DNA of 32,750 nt. Origin: an uncultured Microcaldota archaeon. Lineage in GTDB: Archaea; Micrarchaeota; Micrarchaeia; Norongarragalinales; Norongarragalinaceae. The notes under the pieces are model-generated. The model saw only the letters and a program-made list of their open reading frames with translations. It did no database searches and was not told the DNA's origin. A program made the translations under genes and the position numbers. Shown here piece after piece: positions 6,912-16,537 of the stretch; position 1 is the stretch's first letter, and the number at the start of each line of letters is the position of its first letter. Where the stretch lies: positions 1-32,750 of the forward strand of contig CAITNU010000026.1 of NCBI GenBank assembly GCA_903893865.1. Reading direction: 5' to 3'.

Positions 6912-9692
6912 TTGACGACGCCTGCAAACGCCGACGAAAAACAAAAACAACAAAAACAAGTTTTTCAGTGCATGAGCGCGAGCGAATCGCTGCGCGCGCT
7001 CGACTCGAACGAAAGCGGGCTCAACGCCGCGGAAGCGAAAACGCGGCTTGCGCGCTTCGGGCCGAACGCGCTGAAAGCGAAGCGCAAGCAAAGCGCGCTC
7101 GCGATGTTTTTCGACCAGTTCAAGGATTTTCTCATAATCGTCTTGATAATCGCCGCGGTAATTTCCGCGTTTTTAGGCGAAACACTCGACGCGGCGGCGA
7201 TTCTCGCGATAGTGTTGCTCAACGCCGTAATCGGCTTCGCGCAAGAATACCGCGCGGAAAAAGCCATCGAAGCGCTCAAGAAACTCGCCGCGCCTAAGGC
7301 GCGCGTCCTGCGCGACGGAAAGGAAGAGCGAATCGACGCAGCCGAACTCGTTCCAGGCGACGTTATCGTTATCGAGGAAGGCGACAAGATTCCAGCTGAC
7401 TGCCGACTGCTGGAAGCAATAAGCCTCGAGGCGGACGAAGCGTCGCTTACAGGCGAAAGCATTCCAGCGAAAAAAGACGCCGGCAGCCGAGTCGGCGAAA
7501 AAGAGCCGGTCAACGAGTGGAAGAACTGCTTATTTTTGGGAACGTCGGTGACGCGCGGCAGAGGCAAAGCCGTTATCTTCGCTACGGGAATGCAGACGCA
7601 AATCGGCGCGATTGCGACCATGGTGAGCGAAGCGGGCGAAGAACAAACGCCGTTGCAGCGCAAGCTGGACGCCATGGGCAAGCAACTCGGCATAGCAGCG
7701 CTCGCGATTTGCGTAATAATATTCATAGTCGGAGCGTTCGTGCAGAACACCCCTCTCCTCGAAATGTTTTTGATTTCAGTTTCGCTCGCCGTAGCCGCGA
7801 TTCCGGAAAGCCTTCCCGCAGTAGTCACGATTTCGTTGGCCATGGGCGTGCAGCGAATGGCGCGCAAGCACGCGATTATTCGCCGCTTGCCCGCGGTGGA
7901 AGCCTTAGGGAGCGCCACCGTGATTTGCACAGACAAGACGGGAACGCTGACGAAAAGCGAGCTCACGGCGCGCCGTTTTTTCGTTGACGGCGAGTTCGTG
8001 GACGTGAGCGGCGAAGGCTATTCGCTGAAAGGCGGTTTCGAGCAGAAAGGCAAAGCGATTTCGCCGCTCAAGAATAACGAGCTTCTCGAACTAATGCGGT
8101 GCGGCGTGTTGTGCAACAACTCGGCGCTGTCGTTCAATAAAGGAGACAAGAACGCTAGCATTGTCGGCGACCCGACTGAAGCGTGCCTGCTCGTCGCGGC
8201 GGAAAAAGCGGGAATCGACTACCGCGAAACGCAGGCCGAAAACGCTTTCGTGAGCGAAGCGCCTTTCGACAGCAAGCGCAAGATGATGACCGTTGTGCGC
8301 AAAACCGGCGACGGGCTAAAGGCGTTCGTGAAAGGCGCGCCGGAAATGGTTTTGGAAAAAAGCGCGTTCGTGCTCGAAAAAGGCAGGGAACGCAAAATAA
8401 CTGCGCGCGACCGCGAAGCGTTTCTCAAAGCGAACAAGGAAATGGCGAGCGCCGCGTTGCGCGTGCTCGGCTTCGCTTACCGCGACGTCAGCGAACGCGA
8501 AGCGAAAAATGCTGAGACAATTGAAGAAAAACTCGTTTTCGTGGGACTCGCGGGAATGATTGACCCGCCGAGGCAGGAAGCGAAGGAAGCGATTCGCGCT
8601 TGCCACGAAGCGGGAATCCGCGTGATAATGGTTACGGGCGACAATCCTTACACCGCGCACGCGATAGCGCGCGAACTCGGCATGATCACCGACGCGAAAT
8701 ACAAAATCGTGAACGGAAGCGAAATCAACGATTTGAGCGATGCCGCGTTAGCGCGAGTGGCGCGCGACGCGGTAGTTTTCGCGCGAGTGGCACCGGAGCA
8801 CAAGCTGCGCATAATCAAGGCGCTCAAGGCGAACGGCGAAGTCGTCGCAATGACTGGCGACGGAGTCAACGATGCGCCAGCGATTAAGACTGCGGACATC
8901 GGCGTAGCGATGGGCATCACCGGAACGGACGTCGCGAAGGAAGCCAGCGACATGATTATTACGGACGATAATTTCGCTAGCATCGAGCGCGCTGTCGAGG
9001 AAGGGAGAATCGTTTACGACAACATCGTCAAAGCCGTGCGTTACCTGCTTTCTTGCAACATCGGCGAGTTGTTCACGCTTTTCTTCGCGATAATAGGCGG
9101 TTTGAGGAGTCCCTTTTTAGCGGGATTGCAGATTCCGCTCATGCCCCTGCAAATATTGTGGATGAACATCATTACCGACAGTCCGCCTGCTCTCGCGCTC
9201 GCGATGAATCCGGCAGATTCCGACGTTATGAGCCGCAAGCCGCGCAACCCCAAGGAAAATATTTTATCTCGCGCGTTCTTGACTCAAATGGCTTTTGTGG
9301 GCGCGCTGCTCACGATAGTCGTGCTCGGCGTGTTCGTCGCCTACTTGAATTGGGACGCTGTCGAAGCGGCGAAAGCGGGCACGATGGCTTTCAGCGTGAT
9401 AATATTGTTCCAACAATTCTTTGCTTTCGAAGCGGGCTGCGCGAAAAACAGGAGCATTCTCGAAACCGGCTTGTTCAGGAACAAGTGGTTGTGGCTGGCG
9501 TTCGCATTTTGCCTGGCAACGCAGGTCTTGCTCACCGAGTGGGGACCCGCGCAAGCGGTTTTCAAAACCGTTTCGCTTAACGCGTTCGACTGGCTCGTCG
9601 TTCTCGCACTTTCGTCAACCGCGCTGATATTGCCCGAAATCGCGAAACTAGTTAAAAAGAAGCCTGGCGAAGCGGCGGAAAACGCTTGCTGA
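6912..9692 (+). CDS. P-type cation-transporting ATPase (Ca2+/PMCA-like, P2 type)
   Basis: ICTDKTGTLTKSELT phosphorylation motif, DEASLTGES, PESLPAVVTISLAMGVQRMA, VAMTGDGVNDAPAIKTADIGVAMG; C-terminal cation ATPase TM domain. TTG start. Confidence 0.93.
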   Translation: MTTPANADEKQKQQKQVFQCMSASESLRALDSNESGLNAAEAKTRLARFGPNALKAKRKQSALAMFFDQFKDFLIIVLIIAAVISAFLGETLDAAAILAIVLLNAVIGFAQEYRAEKAIEALKKLAAPKARVLRDGKEERIDAAELVPGDVIVIEEGDKIPADCRLLEAISLEADEASLTGESIPAKKDAGSRVGEKEPVNEWKNCLFLGTSVTRGRGKAVIFATGMQTQIGAIATMVSEAGEEQTPLQRKLDAMGKQLGIAALAICVIIFIVGAFVQNTPLLEMFLISVSLAVAAIPESLPAVVTISLAMGVQRMARKHAIIRRLPAVEALGSATVICTDKTGTLTKSELTARRFFVDGEFVDVSGEGYSLKGGFEQKGKAISPLKNNELLELMRCGVLCNNSALSFNKGDKNASIVGDPTEACLLVAAEKAGIDYRETQAENAFVSEAPFDSKRKMMTVVRKTGDGLKAFVKGAPEMVLEKSAFVLEKGRERKITARDREAFLKANKEMASAALRVLGFAYRDVSEREAKNAETIEEKLVFVGLAGMIDPPRQEAKEAIRACHEAGIRVIMVTGDNPYTAHAIARELGMITDAKYKIVNGSEINDLSDAALARVARDAVVFARVAPEHKLRIIKALKANGEVVAMTGDGVNDAPAIKTADIGVAMGITGTDVAKEASDMIITDDNFASIERAVEEGRIVYDNIVKAVRYLLSCNIGELFTLFFAIIGGLRSPFLAGLQIPLMPLQILWMNIITDSPPALALAMNPADSDVMSRKPRNPKENILSRAFLTQMAFVGALLTIVVLGVFVAYLNWDAVEAAKAGTMAFSVIILFQQFFAFEAGCAKNRSILETGLFRNKWLWLAFAFCLATQVLLTEWGPAQAVFKTVSLNAFDWLVVLALSSTALILPEIAKLVKKKPGEAAENAC

Positions 9693-9709
9693 AACTCGCA
9701 ACGCCGCCG

Positions 9710-9979
9710 CTACCTTTTTTTCTTGAGCGCTTTAAGCAGCGAATCCACGCGCTCGTCGAGGTAATGCTTGTCTATCTTGTTGTCGAGAGCCGAATCGATT
9801 TTGTCGAGTTCCTTCTTCAATGCGATCGCCGCGTCTTCCAGCCCAGCAATTTTGTGTTCGACGTCGGCGAAACCTGCGTCCGCAGCCTTGCGAAAATCGT
9901 ACATCGTTTTGACGAGCCAAGCGAAAACGCCGAGAATAACGACTACGAGCACGAAAGCGATTACTCCGAAGTCACTCAT
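9710..9979 (-). CDS. small single-pass membrane protein with coiled coil
   Basis: MSDFGVIAFVLVVVILGVFAWLVKTMYDF TM followed by heptad-rich helix. Confidence 0.65.
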   Translation of the reverse strand: MSDFGVIAFVLVVVILGVFAWLVKTMYDFRKAADAGFADVEHKIAGLEDAAIALKKELDKIDSALDNKIDKHYLDERVDSLLKALKKKR

Positions 9980-10036
9980 TCAAACCACCCGCCCTTCCAA
10001 CCAAAAATAAAAAACTAATTCGAAAACCCGTTCCGC

Positions 10037-10393
10037 TTAATCCTTATCCTCGCGCTCTTTACCTTGCTTCCGCTTTCCAGTCGCGCGCACTGCGACGACC
10101 CGCTCGCGCTGTTTCTGAAGTTGCTGCAACTCTTTCTCCTCTTCTAGCTCGCGCGCCGCATCAACAAGCTTTTTTTCGACGAGCGTGGCCGTAACCTTCT
10201 CAGAGGCTTTGACGCCCAGCTTAGCCATGGATTTGCGGAACTCGTTCAAGTAAAAACTGATTTCGCCCAACCGGCTGTTGGCGTCGCCGAATCTGCGCCG
10301 CGTTTTCCGCGAAAACCAGTAAAGCGCCAGCGCGTAAGCTACTAATCCGAGAAGAAAAAAGCCCACGACGATGGCGAAAAGCTCTATTGCGTC
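10037..10393 (-). CDS. small single-pass membrane protein with coiled coil
   Basis: ORF track starts at 10429, but internal MDAIELFAIVVGFFLLGLVAYALALYWF (start about 10393) gives an N-terminal TM followed by a charged helix. Confidence 0.6.
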   Translation of the reverse strand, partial: DAIELFAIVVGFFLLGLVAYALALYWFSRKTRRRFGDANSRLGEISFYLNEFRKSMAKLGVKASEKVTATLVEKKLVDAARELEEEKELQQLQKQRERVVAVRATGKRKQGKEREDKD

Positions 10394-10505
10394 CATCAAC
10401 CCACCCAAAAAAAAACTGCGAAACGTCAAACGCGTTCAATTCTTGTGCAACGACGTATTTAATTGTTGTTTATAATTGTTTTTCACTCAGAGATTGCTCT
10501 GCCGC

Positions 10506-11399
10506 TCATTTCAAGTTTCCGCCGCGAATCGCCGCCGCGTTCTGCCGAATCTTGAAAACAGCGATGCAAAGCAGCGCAACGCAAACGAACGCGAGAAGGA
10601 AAAGCCAGTCCGCACTCGCCGGACGCACGACGTTCAACTGCAGGTAAGCGCGTCCGAATACAGATTCGCCGCCGCCAGAAACCACCGCGTTAGTCACGAA
10701 ATTCCCTTCAGCGCTCGGCGTCCACTCGACTTGAAGCACGCGCTTTTCGCCAGGCCCGACTTGCAATACCGGCGACTCGAACGAAGCAACGATTTCGCCG
10801 TTCTCGCCGCCGCTAGCGCCGTTCTCGTTTGTCGCGTTGGTTATCGCAATTTTCAGCGAGACGTTTAGCGCGTTCGAGCCGTCGTTCGAAAACAGCGCCG
10901 CAAACTTCACCGTGCGCCCAGGGTTAGCGCGCCACGAAGCGACGAGCGCATTTTCCTCGTTCTCCGCCCCGCTCATCACGACGAACCCAGAGAGCGAACC
11001 AGAGTTTTCAGGTAGGGAAGCGATAGGAGTCGAGTCGTTTGCCGTCGCAGCGGTCACGGTAAGGGAGCGCGTTTCGCTCTCGTTTTGCGCGTCTTCAGCG
11101 TCAACGCATTTGACTGACCAAATTCGTTCGCCTTCGGAAACGCTAGCGTGAACGAGGACTGGTAGGTTTTTGTAAGCCGTAATGTCCGAGAGCGCAACTG
11201 CGCCGTCTACGAGGAGGGAGCACGACAGCGGCGATTTTCCGGAAGCGCTGAATTCGAACTTGTTGTCCCCAGCTGAGGCGGTCGCGTTCGCCTCGGGTTT
11301 TTGCAGCGCGATTTCGAAAGCGCCAGCTGAACGCACAAGGAACGCGGAAGCAAGAAGCGCAAACAAAATGATGAAAGCGAAAAGCCGCACTTTCTCCAA
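10506..11399 (-). CDS. secreted/membrane-anchored protein with beta-rich ectodomain and C-terminal TM
   Basis: Signal peptide MEKVRLFAFIILFALLASAFLVRSAGAF; C-terminal DWLFLLAFVCVALLCIAVFKIRQ; middle resembles CARDB/Ig-like repeats (VSLKIAITN...GPGEKRVLQVEWTPSAEGNFVTNAVV). Confidence 0.7.
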   Translation of the reverse strand: MEKVRLFAFIILFALLASAFLVRSAGAFEIALQKPEANATASAGDNKFEFSASGKSPLSCSLLVDGAVALSDITAYKNLPVLVHASVSEGERIWSVKCVDAEDAQNESETRSLTVTAATANDSTPIASLPENSGSLSGFVVMSGAENEENALVASWRANPGRTVKFAALFSNDGSNALNVSLKIAITNATNENGASGGENGEIVASFESPVLQVGPGEKRVLQVEWTPSAEGNFVTNAVVSGGGESVFGRAYLQLNVVRPASADWLFLLAFVCVALLCIAVFKIRQNAAAIRGGNLK

Positions 11400-11542
11400 C
11401 CCGCGTTTTTTTACGCTCGAGAGATTAAATAAAGCCTTCGATTTCGGCTTCGATTTCGAACTCGCGCGCCACCGATAATGTTTTTAAAAGGCTGGCACTA
11501 ATTCCCCCCACCGATTTTTTAAGATAGAGTGTTGTTTTCGAA

Positions 11543-12163
11543 ATGCCTTTCCACGGATTATTCGCTTGGCTGCGCGGCTTGTTCGGCTCGCGCAAGACCT
11601 TCAGCCTCGGGCTTTACGGCAGCACCAACGTTGGCAAGACCACTCTCGCGAACCGCATTTCAATGGATTGGACGGGCGAACCAGTAGGCACCGTCAGCGA
11701 GATTCCGCACGAGACGCGCGCCGTGCAGAAAAAAGAGCGGATCGAAATCAGCGTGGACGGCAAACGCTTGACGATGAATCTCCTCGACATGCCTGGAATC
11801 GCGACGAAAGTCGATTACCGCGAATTCGTTCGCTTCGGAATGAAGCCGCAGGAAGCGCAGCAGCGCGCGAAGGAAGCGACGAAAGGAATCGTCGAAGCGA
11901 TAAAGTGGCTTGAGCACGTGGACGTCGCTCTCGTCGTGATGGACGCGTGCCAAGACCCTTACACTCAAGTGAATCTCACTATTCTCGGGAATCTCGAGGC
12001 GCGGAACATCCCTGTCATAATCGTAGCGAACAAGATCGATAAAAAGAATTCCAAGCCCGAGCGCATTCGCGCGGCTTTCCCGCAGCATCGCGTAGTCGAA
12101 ATCAGCGCGTTGAAGGGAGACAACATTAACTTGCTTTACAAGGAAATCGCCAAAACGGCTTGA
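11543..12163 (+). CDS. Era-like small GTP-binding protein (archaeal)
   Basis: GSTNVGKTTL (G1), DMPG (G3), NKID (G4), EISAL (G5). Confidence 0.9.
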   Translation: MPFHGLFAWLRGLFGSRKTFSLGLYGSTNVGKTTLANRISMDWTGEPVGTVSEIPHETRAVQKKERIEISVDGKRLTMNLLDMPGIATKVDYREFVRFGMKPQEAQQRAKEATKGIVEAIKWLEHVDVALVVMDACQDPYTQVNLTILGNLEARNIPVIIVANKIDKKNSKPERIRAAFPQHRVVEISALKGDNINLLYKEIAKTA

Positions 12164-12209
12164 AAACGGAAAAAGAATTTGGAAAATTAAAAAAACCGAG
12201 TGAACGCGA

Positions 12210-12560
12210 ATGTCAGTTCAAATAGAATTCGTTTCCGCCGCGACTCTTGCGAACAAGACTGGCGCGGAAAAAATCAGGTTCATTTTGTCGACCGTACGGC
12301 AGGACAAGATAATCGTTCTCGAGCAGGCGCTCACGCCTGCAGAGGAGAAGGAACTAATCACGCAAACCATGGGCAGCGTGTCGAAGCGTTTTCCGGGAAT
12401 CGAGGTTTCGTCGCTCAGCGACGCGCCAGCGCAGGATTTGCGTTCGATGCTCATAAAAATGCTCGGCGGAAAAACGGGACTCACGGTGGTCGGGCCGTCG
12501 AATCTCGTCAAGCAAATCAAGCGCGACCCCGGCAAACTGCGGCTGCTCACCAACGGTTGA
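12210..12560 (+). CDS. DUF2073 family protein
   Basis: MSVQIEFVSAATLANKTGAEKIRFILSTVRQDKIIVLEQALTPAEEKELITQTM; size and neighbourhood (after an Era-like GTPase) fit the family. Confidence 0.75.
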   Translation: MSVQIEFVSAATLANKTGAEKIRFILSTVRQDKIIVLEQALTPAEEKELITQTMGSVSKRFPGIEVSSLSDAPAQDLRSMLIKMLGGKTGLTVVGPSNLVKQIKRDPGKLRLLTNG

Positions 12561-12623
12561 AAACGCGCGAAAAACTAAAAACTGAAAACTAAACGAATTA
12601 AGCGATTGAAGGGATTATGCGTT

Positions 12624-13046
12624 ATGCCTCACAAGTGCGTGCGATGCGGGAAAGTCTTCGTAAACAACTCGCCTGAACTGCTGAAAGGCTGCAATTGCGG
12701 GAGCCGCGTGTTCGTTTTTTTGCGCGACGACCAGATTACGCTGCGAGAGCTCGAGCAAAGCGGCATAACGCCCACCGCGGAACAAAAAGAGAAGGCGGCG
12801 GAAGAGGCGATTGACTCGAAGGAACTCGCGTGGCTTGAAGAGGAGCTCGCACCGCTGACTGTCGAAAAACCCGTGTCGATCGATTACGATGCGGCCGAGA
12901 ATCTGCGCGTGCTCGAGGAAGGAGCGTACGAACTCAACATTTCTTCGTTGATGCATGGAGACCCGCTCGTCGTCAAGAGCGAGAAAGGCGTTTACTACAT
13001 TCGTTTGCCCGAATTCGCGAAGCGCCGCGTCAGAAAGAAAAAGTGA
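12624..13046 (+). CDS. Zn-ribbon containing protein of the archaeal GTPase/DUF2073 cluster
   Basis: MPHKCVRCGKVFVNNSPELLKGCNCGSRVFVFLR (CxxC...CxC) followed by an acidic linker and a small C-terminal domain. Confidence 0.75.
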   Translation: MPHKCVRCGKVFVNNSPELLKGCNCGSRVFVFLRDDQITLRELEQSGITPTAEQKEKAAEEAIDSKELAWLEEELAPLTVEKPVSIDYDAAENLRVLEEGAYELNISSLMHGDPLVVKSEKGVYYIRLPEFAKRRVRKKK

Positions 13047-13110
13047 AGAAGTCGAGAATAGTCGGGAATTCTGATTTCGCGTTTTTCAGCAAAACAGCGC
13101 AAAACCAAAT

Positions 13111-14532
13111 CTAATTGTCGTTCGCGGTTTTTCCGGTTTCGGCAAGAGGCGCGTCATAAAAACAAGGCGAGCCGGCAGACTCAAACGTTTCGTCGCCCAA
13201 ACCGCAAGACGGTTTCGCCGAACACACCGCGTATTCCTGGACGCAAGTCGCCCGTCGGTAGAAAACCACTACGCCACCGAAGTTTTCAGCGCTTTCCGTA
13301 GTGAAACCGTTCGGGCAAGGCGACAAAAACGGGAGTACGAGGCGGTAAGGCACAACAATTTTTTTCCTGCAGCGAACCTCGGTTCCGGCAACGCGCTTGC
13401 GTTCAACCGGCGTCGGCGTCGCCTCCGGGCTGGTTTGTTCAGCGGGCTCGGGATTGGAAATGGCTTCAGTTGATTGAGGCTTGCCTTCCAGAGAAAATTT
13501 CACTTCAGCTTGAAACGGATTAGTGCTCTTGCCGGAAACGTGTTTAGATTTAATCAGCTTGATGTTAACAGACTTGAGGGATGCTTCGGGGTTTTGCGAA
13601 ACCAGTAGTATCTGCTCGCCACTTTTTTTCTCTTCTAAACGAACGCCGCCCTCGGAAAAGTCGTTTGCTTGAAAACTCATTCCGCCGATTGCAACCGAAT
13701 CGCCTTCGCACAAACTGAAAACGCCAGAACCGCGGTAATTGTTGCTTAAAACCTTCAACTGCGCTTCCTCGTGAACGCCGAATTCAATTGAATCAACCTT
13801 TATTCGAGCGTCGTTTTCCGCAATCCACGGCTGATTGAGAGCCGCTTCTGCTGCGTTGCCCGTCAGTTTGACGTGGATGGTTGAGTCGGACGGCCAGTCT
13901 CGCCAATCTCTGCTAGGCTGCTGCGTTTCTTTTTGGGGTCTTCCTTTAATGCATTGATTGCCTTGAAGCACAGTCAACGCGTTTGCATTAGTAATCTTCG
14001 TTCCAGAGTTACTGTAATAAGCATCTGTTTCTCTTCCATCGGTGACAATAGTTTTTTTAAAGTAAATGCCAGACGGAAGATAATCGAAGCTGCGCACGCA
14101 AACGATTTTCGTGCTTAAAGTAACCGTTTGCGAGCCGTGTTCTTGCGAAACCTCGCCCGGCAAAAATGAAAACAGTTGCGCTGGATACGCATAAACGCCT
14201 TTCGAGTCACTTCGACTAATCTCGAGAAACGAGTCGGAAAACACTGTCTTCGTTTCCGCGTCATTGTTCGTCAAATACACTGACGACAAACTGACTTGTC
14301 CGCATTTCTTGACGGTATAAACTAGCGCGTTGGATTCGCTTCCGCTTCCGCCGTTTCCAGCTTCTCCACCTGCAAATGGAAAACCATTTGCCTGAGTCGC
14401 GCCCCTAAACTCTAAACTCACGCTAACGCTGGGCGTGGGAGTCGCTGGAGAAGCGTCTGCGTTAACCGCCCCAGCAAACAAAAAAACAGTCAGGCAAGCC
14501 GCGATGAAGCAAGCGACAGCAAAACGCACCAT
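13111..14532 (-). CDS. large secreted Cys-containing protein (hypothetical)
   Basis: Signal peptide MVRFAVACFIAACLTVFLFAGAVNA; low-complexity GGEAGNGGSGSES and PTPTPVERK linkers; Cys-rich C-terminus. Confidence 0.65.
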   Translation of the reverse strand: MVRFAVACFIAACLTVFLFAGAVNADASPATPTPSVSVSLEFRGATQANGFPFAGGEAGNGGSGSESNALVYTVKKCGQVSLSSVYLTNNDAETKTVFSDSFLEISRSDSKGVYAYPAQLFSFLPGEVSQEHGSQTVTLSTKIVCVRSFDYLPSGIYFKKTIVTDGRETDAYYSNSGTKITNANALTVLQGNQCIKGRPQKETQQPSRDWRDWPSDSTIHVKLTGNAAEAALNQPWIAENDARIKVDSIEFGVHEEAQLKVLSNNYRGSGVFSLCEGDSVAIGGMSFQANDFSEGGVRLEEKKSGEQILLVSQNPEASLKSVNIKLIKSKHVSGKSTNPFQAEVKFSLEGKPQSTEAISNPEPAEQTSPEATPTPVERKRVAGTEVRCRKKIVVPYRLVLPFLSPCPNGFTTESAENFGGVVVFYRRATCVQEYAVCSAKPSCGLGDETFESAGSPCFYDAPLAETGKTANDN

Positions 14533-14560
14533 GTTTTTCGCCGATTAAATTCTTGAGCAG

Positions 14561-15124
14561 TTACTTCAAATACCTTTTGATGCGGCGCTTCTCGTTGTTC
14601 TTGAATACCACTGTGCCCGTCGCGTTGTTCGTCGTGCGTTCTCCGAAACCGCGCGCCCGCGCTAAATCGATTTCGCTCGCTTCCCACCCGCCTTGCCGCG
14701 TTTTTTGCGCTACTATCGAAAGCGTGTTTACGACGCGACCGCCCGCCTCGCCAGCGGCGCGCACCACGTCGCTCACGGCGGCGCGCGAGGCTTCGCCGTA
14801 ACACGCTGAAAACAAAGCGATTTTCTTGTTGCGCCAAACGCCTCCGCATTTCTTTCCATTTTCTTGGTCTTCTTCTTTTCCCTTGCCGTTTTCTTTGCCG
14901 CGCAGCGCGCGCAGAACGCAGTCGCTCGCGTAATTCCAGAAGAATCGGCGGTGGGAAGTGAAACCAAGAAAAACTAGTTCCGCTTCGTTCAAGCAAGGCT
15001 CGCAAGCGTTTTTCGCGGTGGCGGGTTGTTCGCCTGCTTCGCGGCAGCCTTCGGCGATTTCGTGCGCCAAACGCAGCAAAACTTCGTCTTGCTCGCAAGC
15101 CACAACAACGATTTTCAAGTGCAA
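14561..15124 (-). CDS. flavodoxin-like fold protein (tentative)
   Basis: MHLKIVVVACEQDEVLLRLAHEIAEGCREAG...AELVFLGFTSH...KIALFSACYGE resembles flavodoxin beta-alpha-beta; low-complexity charged insert. Confidence 0.45.
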   Translation of the reverse strand: MHLKIVVVACEQDEVLLRLAHEIAEGCREAGEQPATAKNACEPCLNEAELVFLGFTSHRRFFWNYASDCVLRALRGKENGKGKEEDQENGKKCGGVWRNKKIALFSACYGEASRAAVSDVVRAAGEAGGRVVNTLSIVAQKTRQGGWEASEIDLARARGFGERTTNNATGTVVFKNNEKRRIKRYLK

Positions 15125-15198
15125 CGCCTCCCGTAAATATCAGCAAGCGCCTATTAACCAGCAGCTATTAAACGACTTTTAAATATTAACGCAGCGTA

Positions 15199-15984
15199 TT
15201 GCAAGGCGGTGGGTTTGAAGTGGGCGCAAAGAAAACAAAGAAAAACAGCACAAAATTCAAAACCAAAGCTAAAGCAAAGCGCAAGAGCGAAGTGCTGGCG
15301 CGCCGCGTTTTCGTTTCTCCGAGCGTTCTAGCGATTGACTACGGGCACGCGGCGGACGAGATTCAAAAAGCCGAGCGGCTCGGCGCGGACGCGTTTCACT
15401 TCGACGTTATGGACGGGCATTTTGTTCCGAATATCTCGTTCGGCCCGGATTTCGTGCGCGACTTGCGCAAGGCAAGCAAAAAACCGTTTACGGTGCATTT
15501 GATGATTAGCGAGCCCCAGCGTTACTGGAAGGAATTCGCTAAACACCTCCGCAACGGCGACTGCATTGAATTCCACGTTGAAGCTGCGGGCGAGGAAGGC
15601 GAAGCCAACAAGTTGTTGAGTGAGATTCGTGGTTTCGGCATGCACTGCGGAATCGCGATAGACCTCGACACGCCCGCAGAACGCGCGCTGCCTTTCGTGG
15701 CGTTTGTTGACGAAATCCTCGTCATGAGCGTGAAAGCCGGCTTCGGCGGACAGTCGTTTCACCTCGGTGCTGTAGAAAAAATCAGGAAGCTGCGCGGGGC
15801 AATCGACGCGTTGCCGCGCGGCTCGAAACGGCCGTTGCTTTCAGTCGACGGAGGAGTCAACGCGGAAAGCGGCGCGATGGCTGCGCGGGCCGGCGCGGAC
15901 GTTCTCGTCGCGGGAACTAGCGTCTTCAAGGCGCAAAACGTGGGCGACGCGATTAAAGCGTTGAAGCACGCCGGCGGCGCTTGA
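15199..15984 (+). CDS. rpe: ribulose-phosphate 3-epimerase
   Basis: VSPSVLAIDYGHAADEIQ, HFDVMDGHFVPNISFGPDFV, VHLMISEPQRYW, VMSVKAGFGGQSF, LSVDGGVN. Lys-rich N-terminal extension; true start uncertain. Confidence 0.92.
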   Translation: MQGGGFEVGAKKTKKNSTKFKTKAKAKRKSEVLARRVFVSPSVLAIDYGHAADEIQKAERLGADAFHFDVMDGHFVPNISFGPDFVRDLRKASKKPFTVHLMISEPQRYWKEFAKHLRNGDCIEFHVEAAGEEGEANKLLSEIRGFGMHCGIAIDLDTPAERALPFVAFVDEILVMSVKAGFGGQSFHLGAVEKIRKLRGAIDALPRGSKRPLLSVDGGVNAESGAMAARAGADVLVAGTSVFKAQNVGDAIKALKHAGGA

Positions 15985-16027
15985 AAACATATTTTTAATT
16001 AGTAGCGAATACAACAACTATTTAGAG

Positions 16028-16444
16028 GTGGTGATATTGGGTGCTCCACGCATCAAACAAAAGCCATTCACAATTAGCATAACCCGTTTTCCAGCGCATA
16101 TAGTAAGAGAATCAAATCTGGCCACGTTTGGGAGTGGCGAATTTCGCAAAGCTTTAACCGAAGAAATTAGTACACACTTGCTGACTGAAAAGATTATTCA
16201 ACACGTGTCGTCAGCGTTAATAAGCGCCGAGGAAAAAAGCAAACTCATTGAATTCCTGCGAAAAAAACTGCAAACGCACGGTACCAAAGAAGTTCTTGAT
16301 GCGTTTGGTGGGAAATGCCCGACGCACGTGCGTGGAAGCCGAACAGAAGTAGGCAAAATAGAGTTTTTCTTTGCTCCAAAGTATAAAGACGAAAAGATTC
16401 GGGTTGGAGTATTTTCTTTCGCACAACCATTAAAATACGACTAA
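16028..16444 (+). CDS. hypothetical protein
   Basis: 138-aa ORF preceded by a GAGGTG SD-like sequence; start may be TTG at 16037. No family recognised. Confidence 0.5.
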   Translation: MVILGAPRIKQKPFTISITRFPAHIVRESNLATFGSGEFRKALTEEISTHLLTEKIIQHVSSALISAEEKSKLIEFLRKKLQTHGTKEVLDAFGGKCPTHVRGSRTEVGKIEFFFAPKYKDEKIRVGVFSFAQPLKYD

Positions 16445-16537
16445 ACGCTAGCTTAAACCACTCTAAAACGCTTCCCAGCGCCTCGACGCGCAATCATTTT
16501 AAAGTCGCGCTTCATTTTATGGCGAGAAGGTGGTTTT

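Noticed and set aside
6965-7966. 333-aa minus-strand ORF antisense to the P-type ATPase
   Set aside because: Ser/Ala-rich low-information shadow ORF opposite a strongly conserved ATPase; no domain signature.
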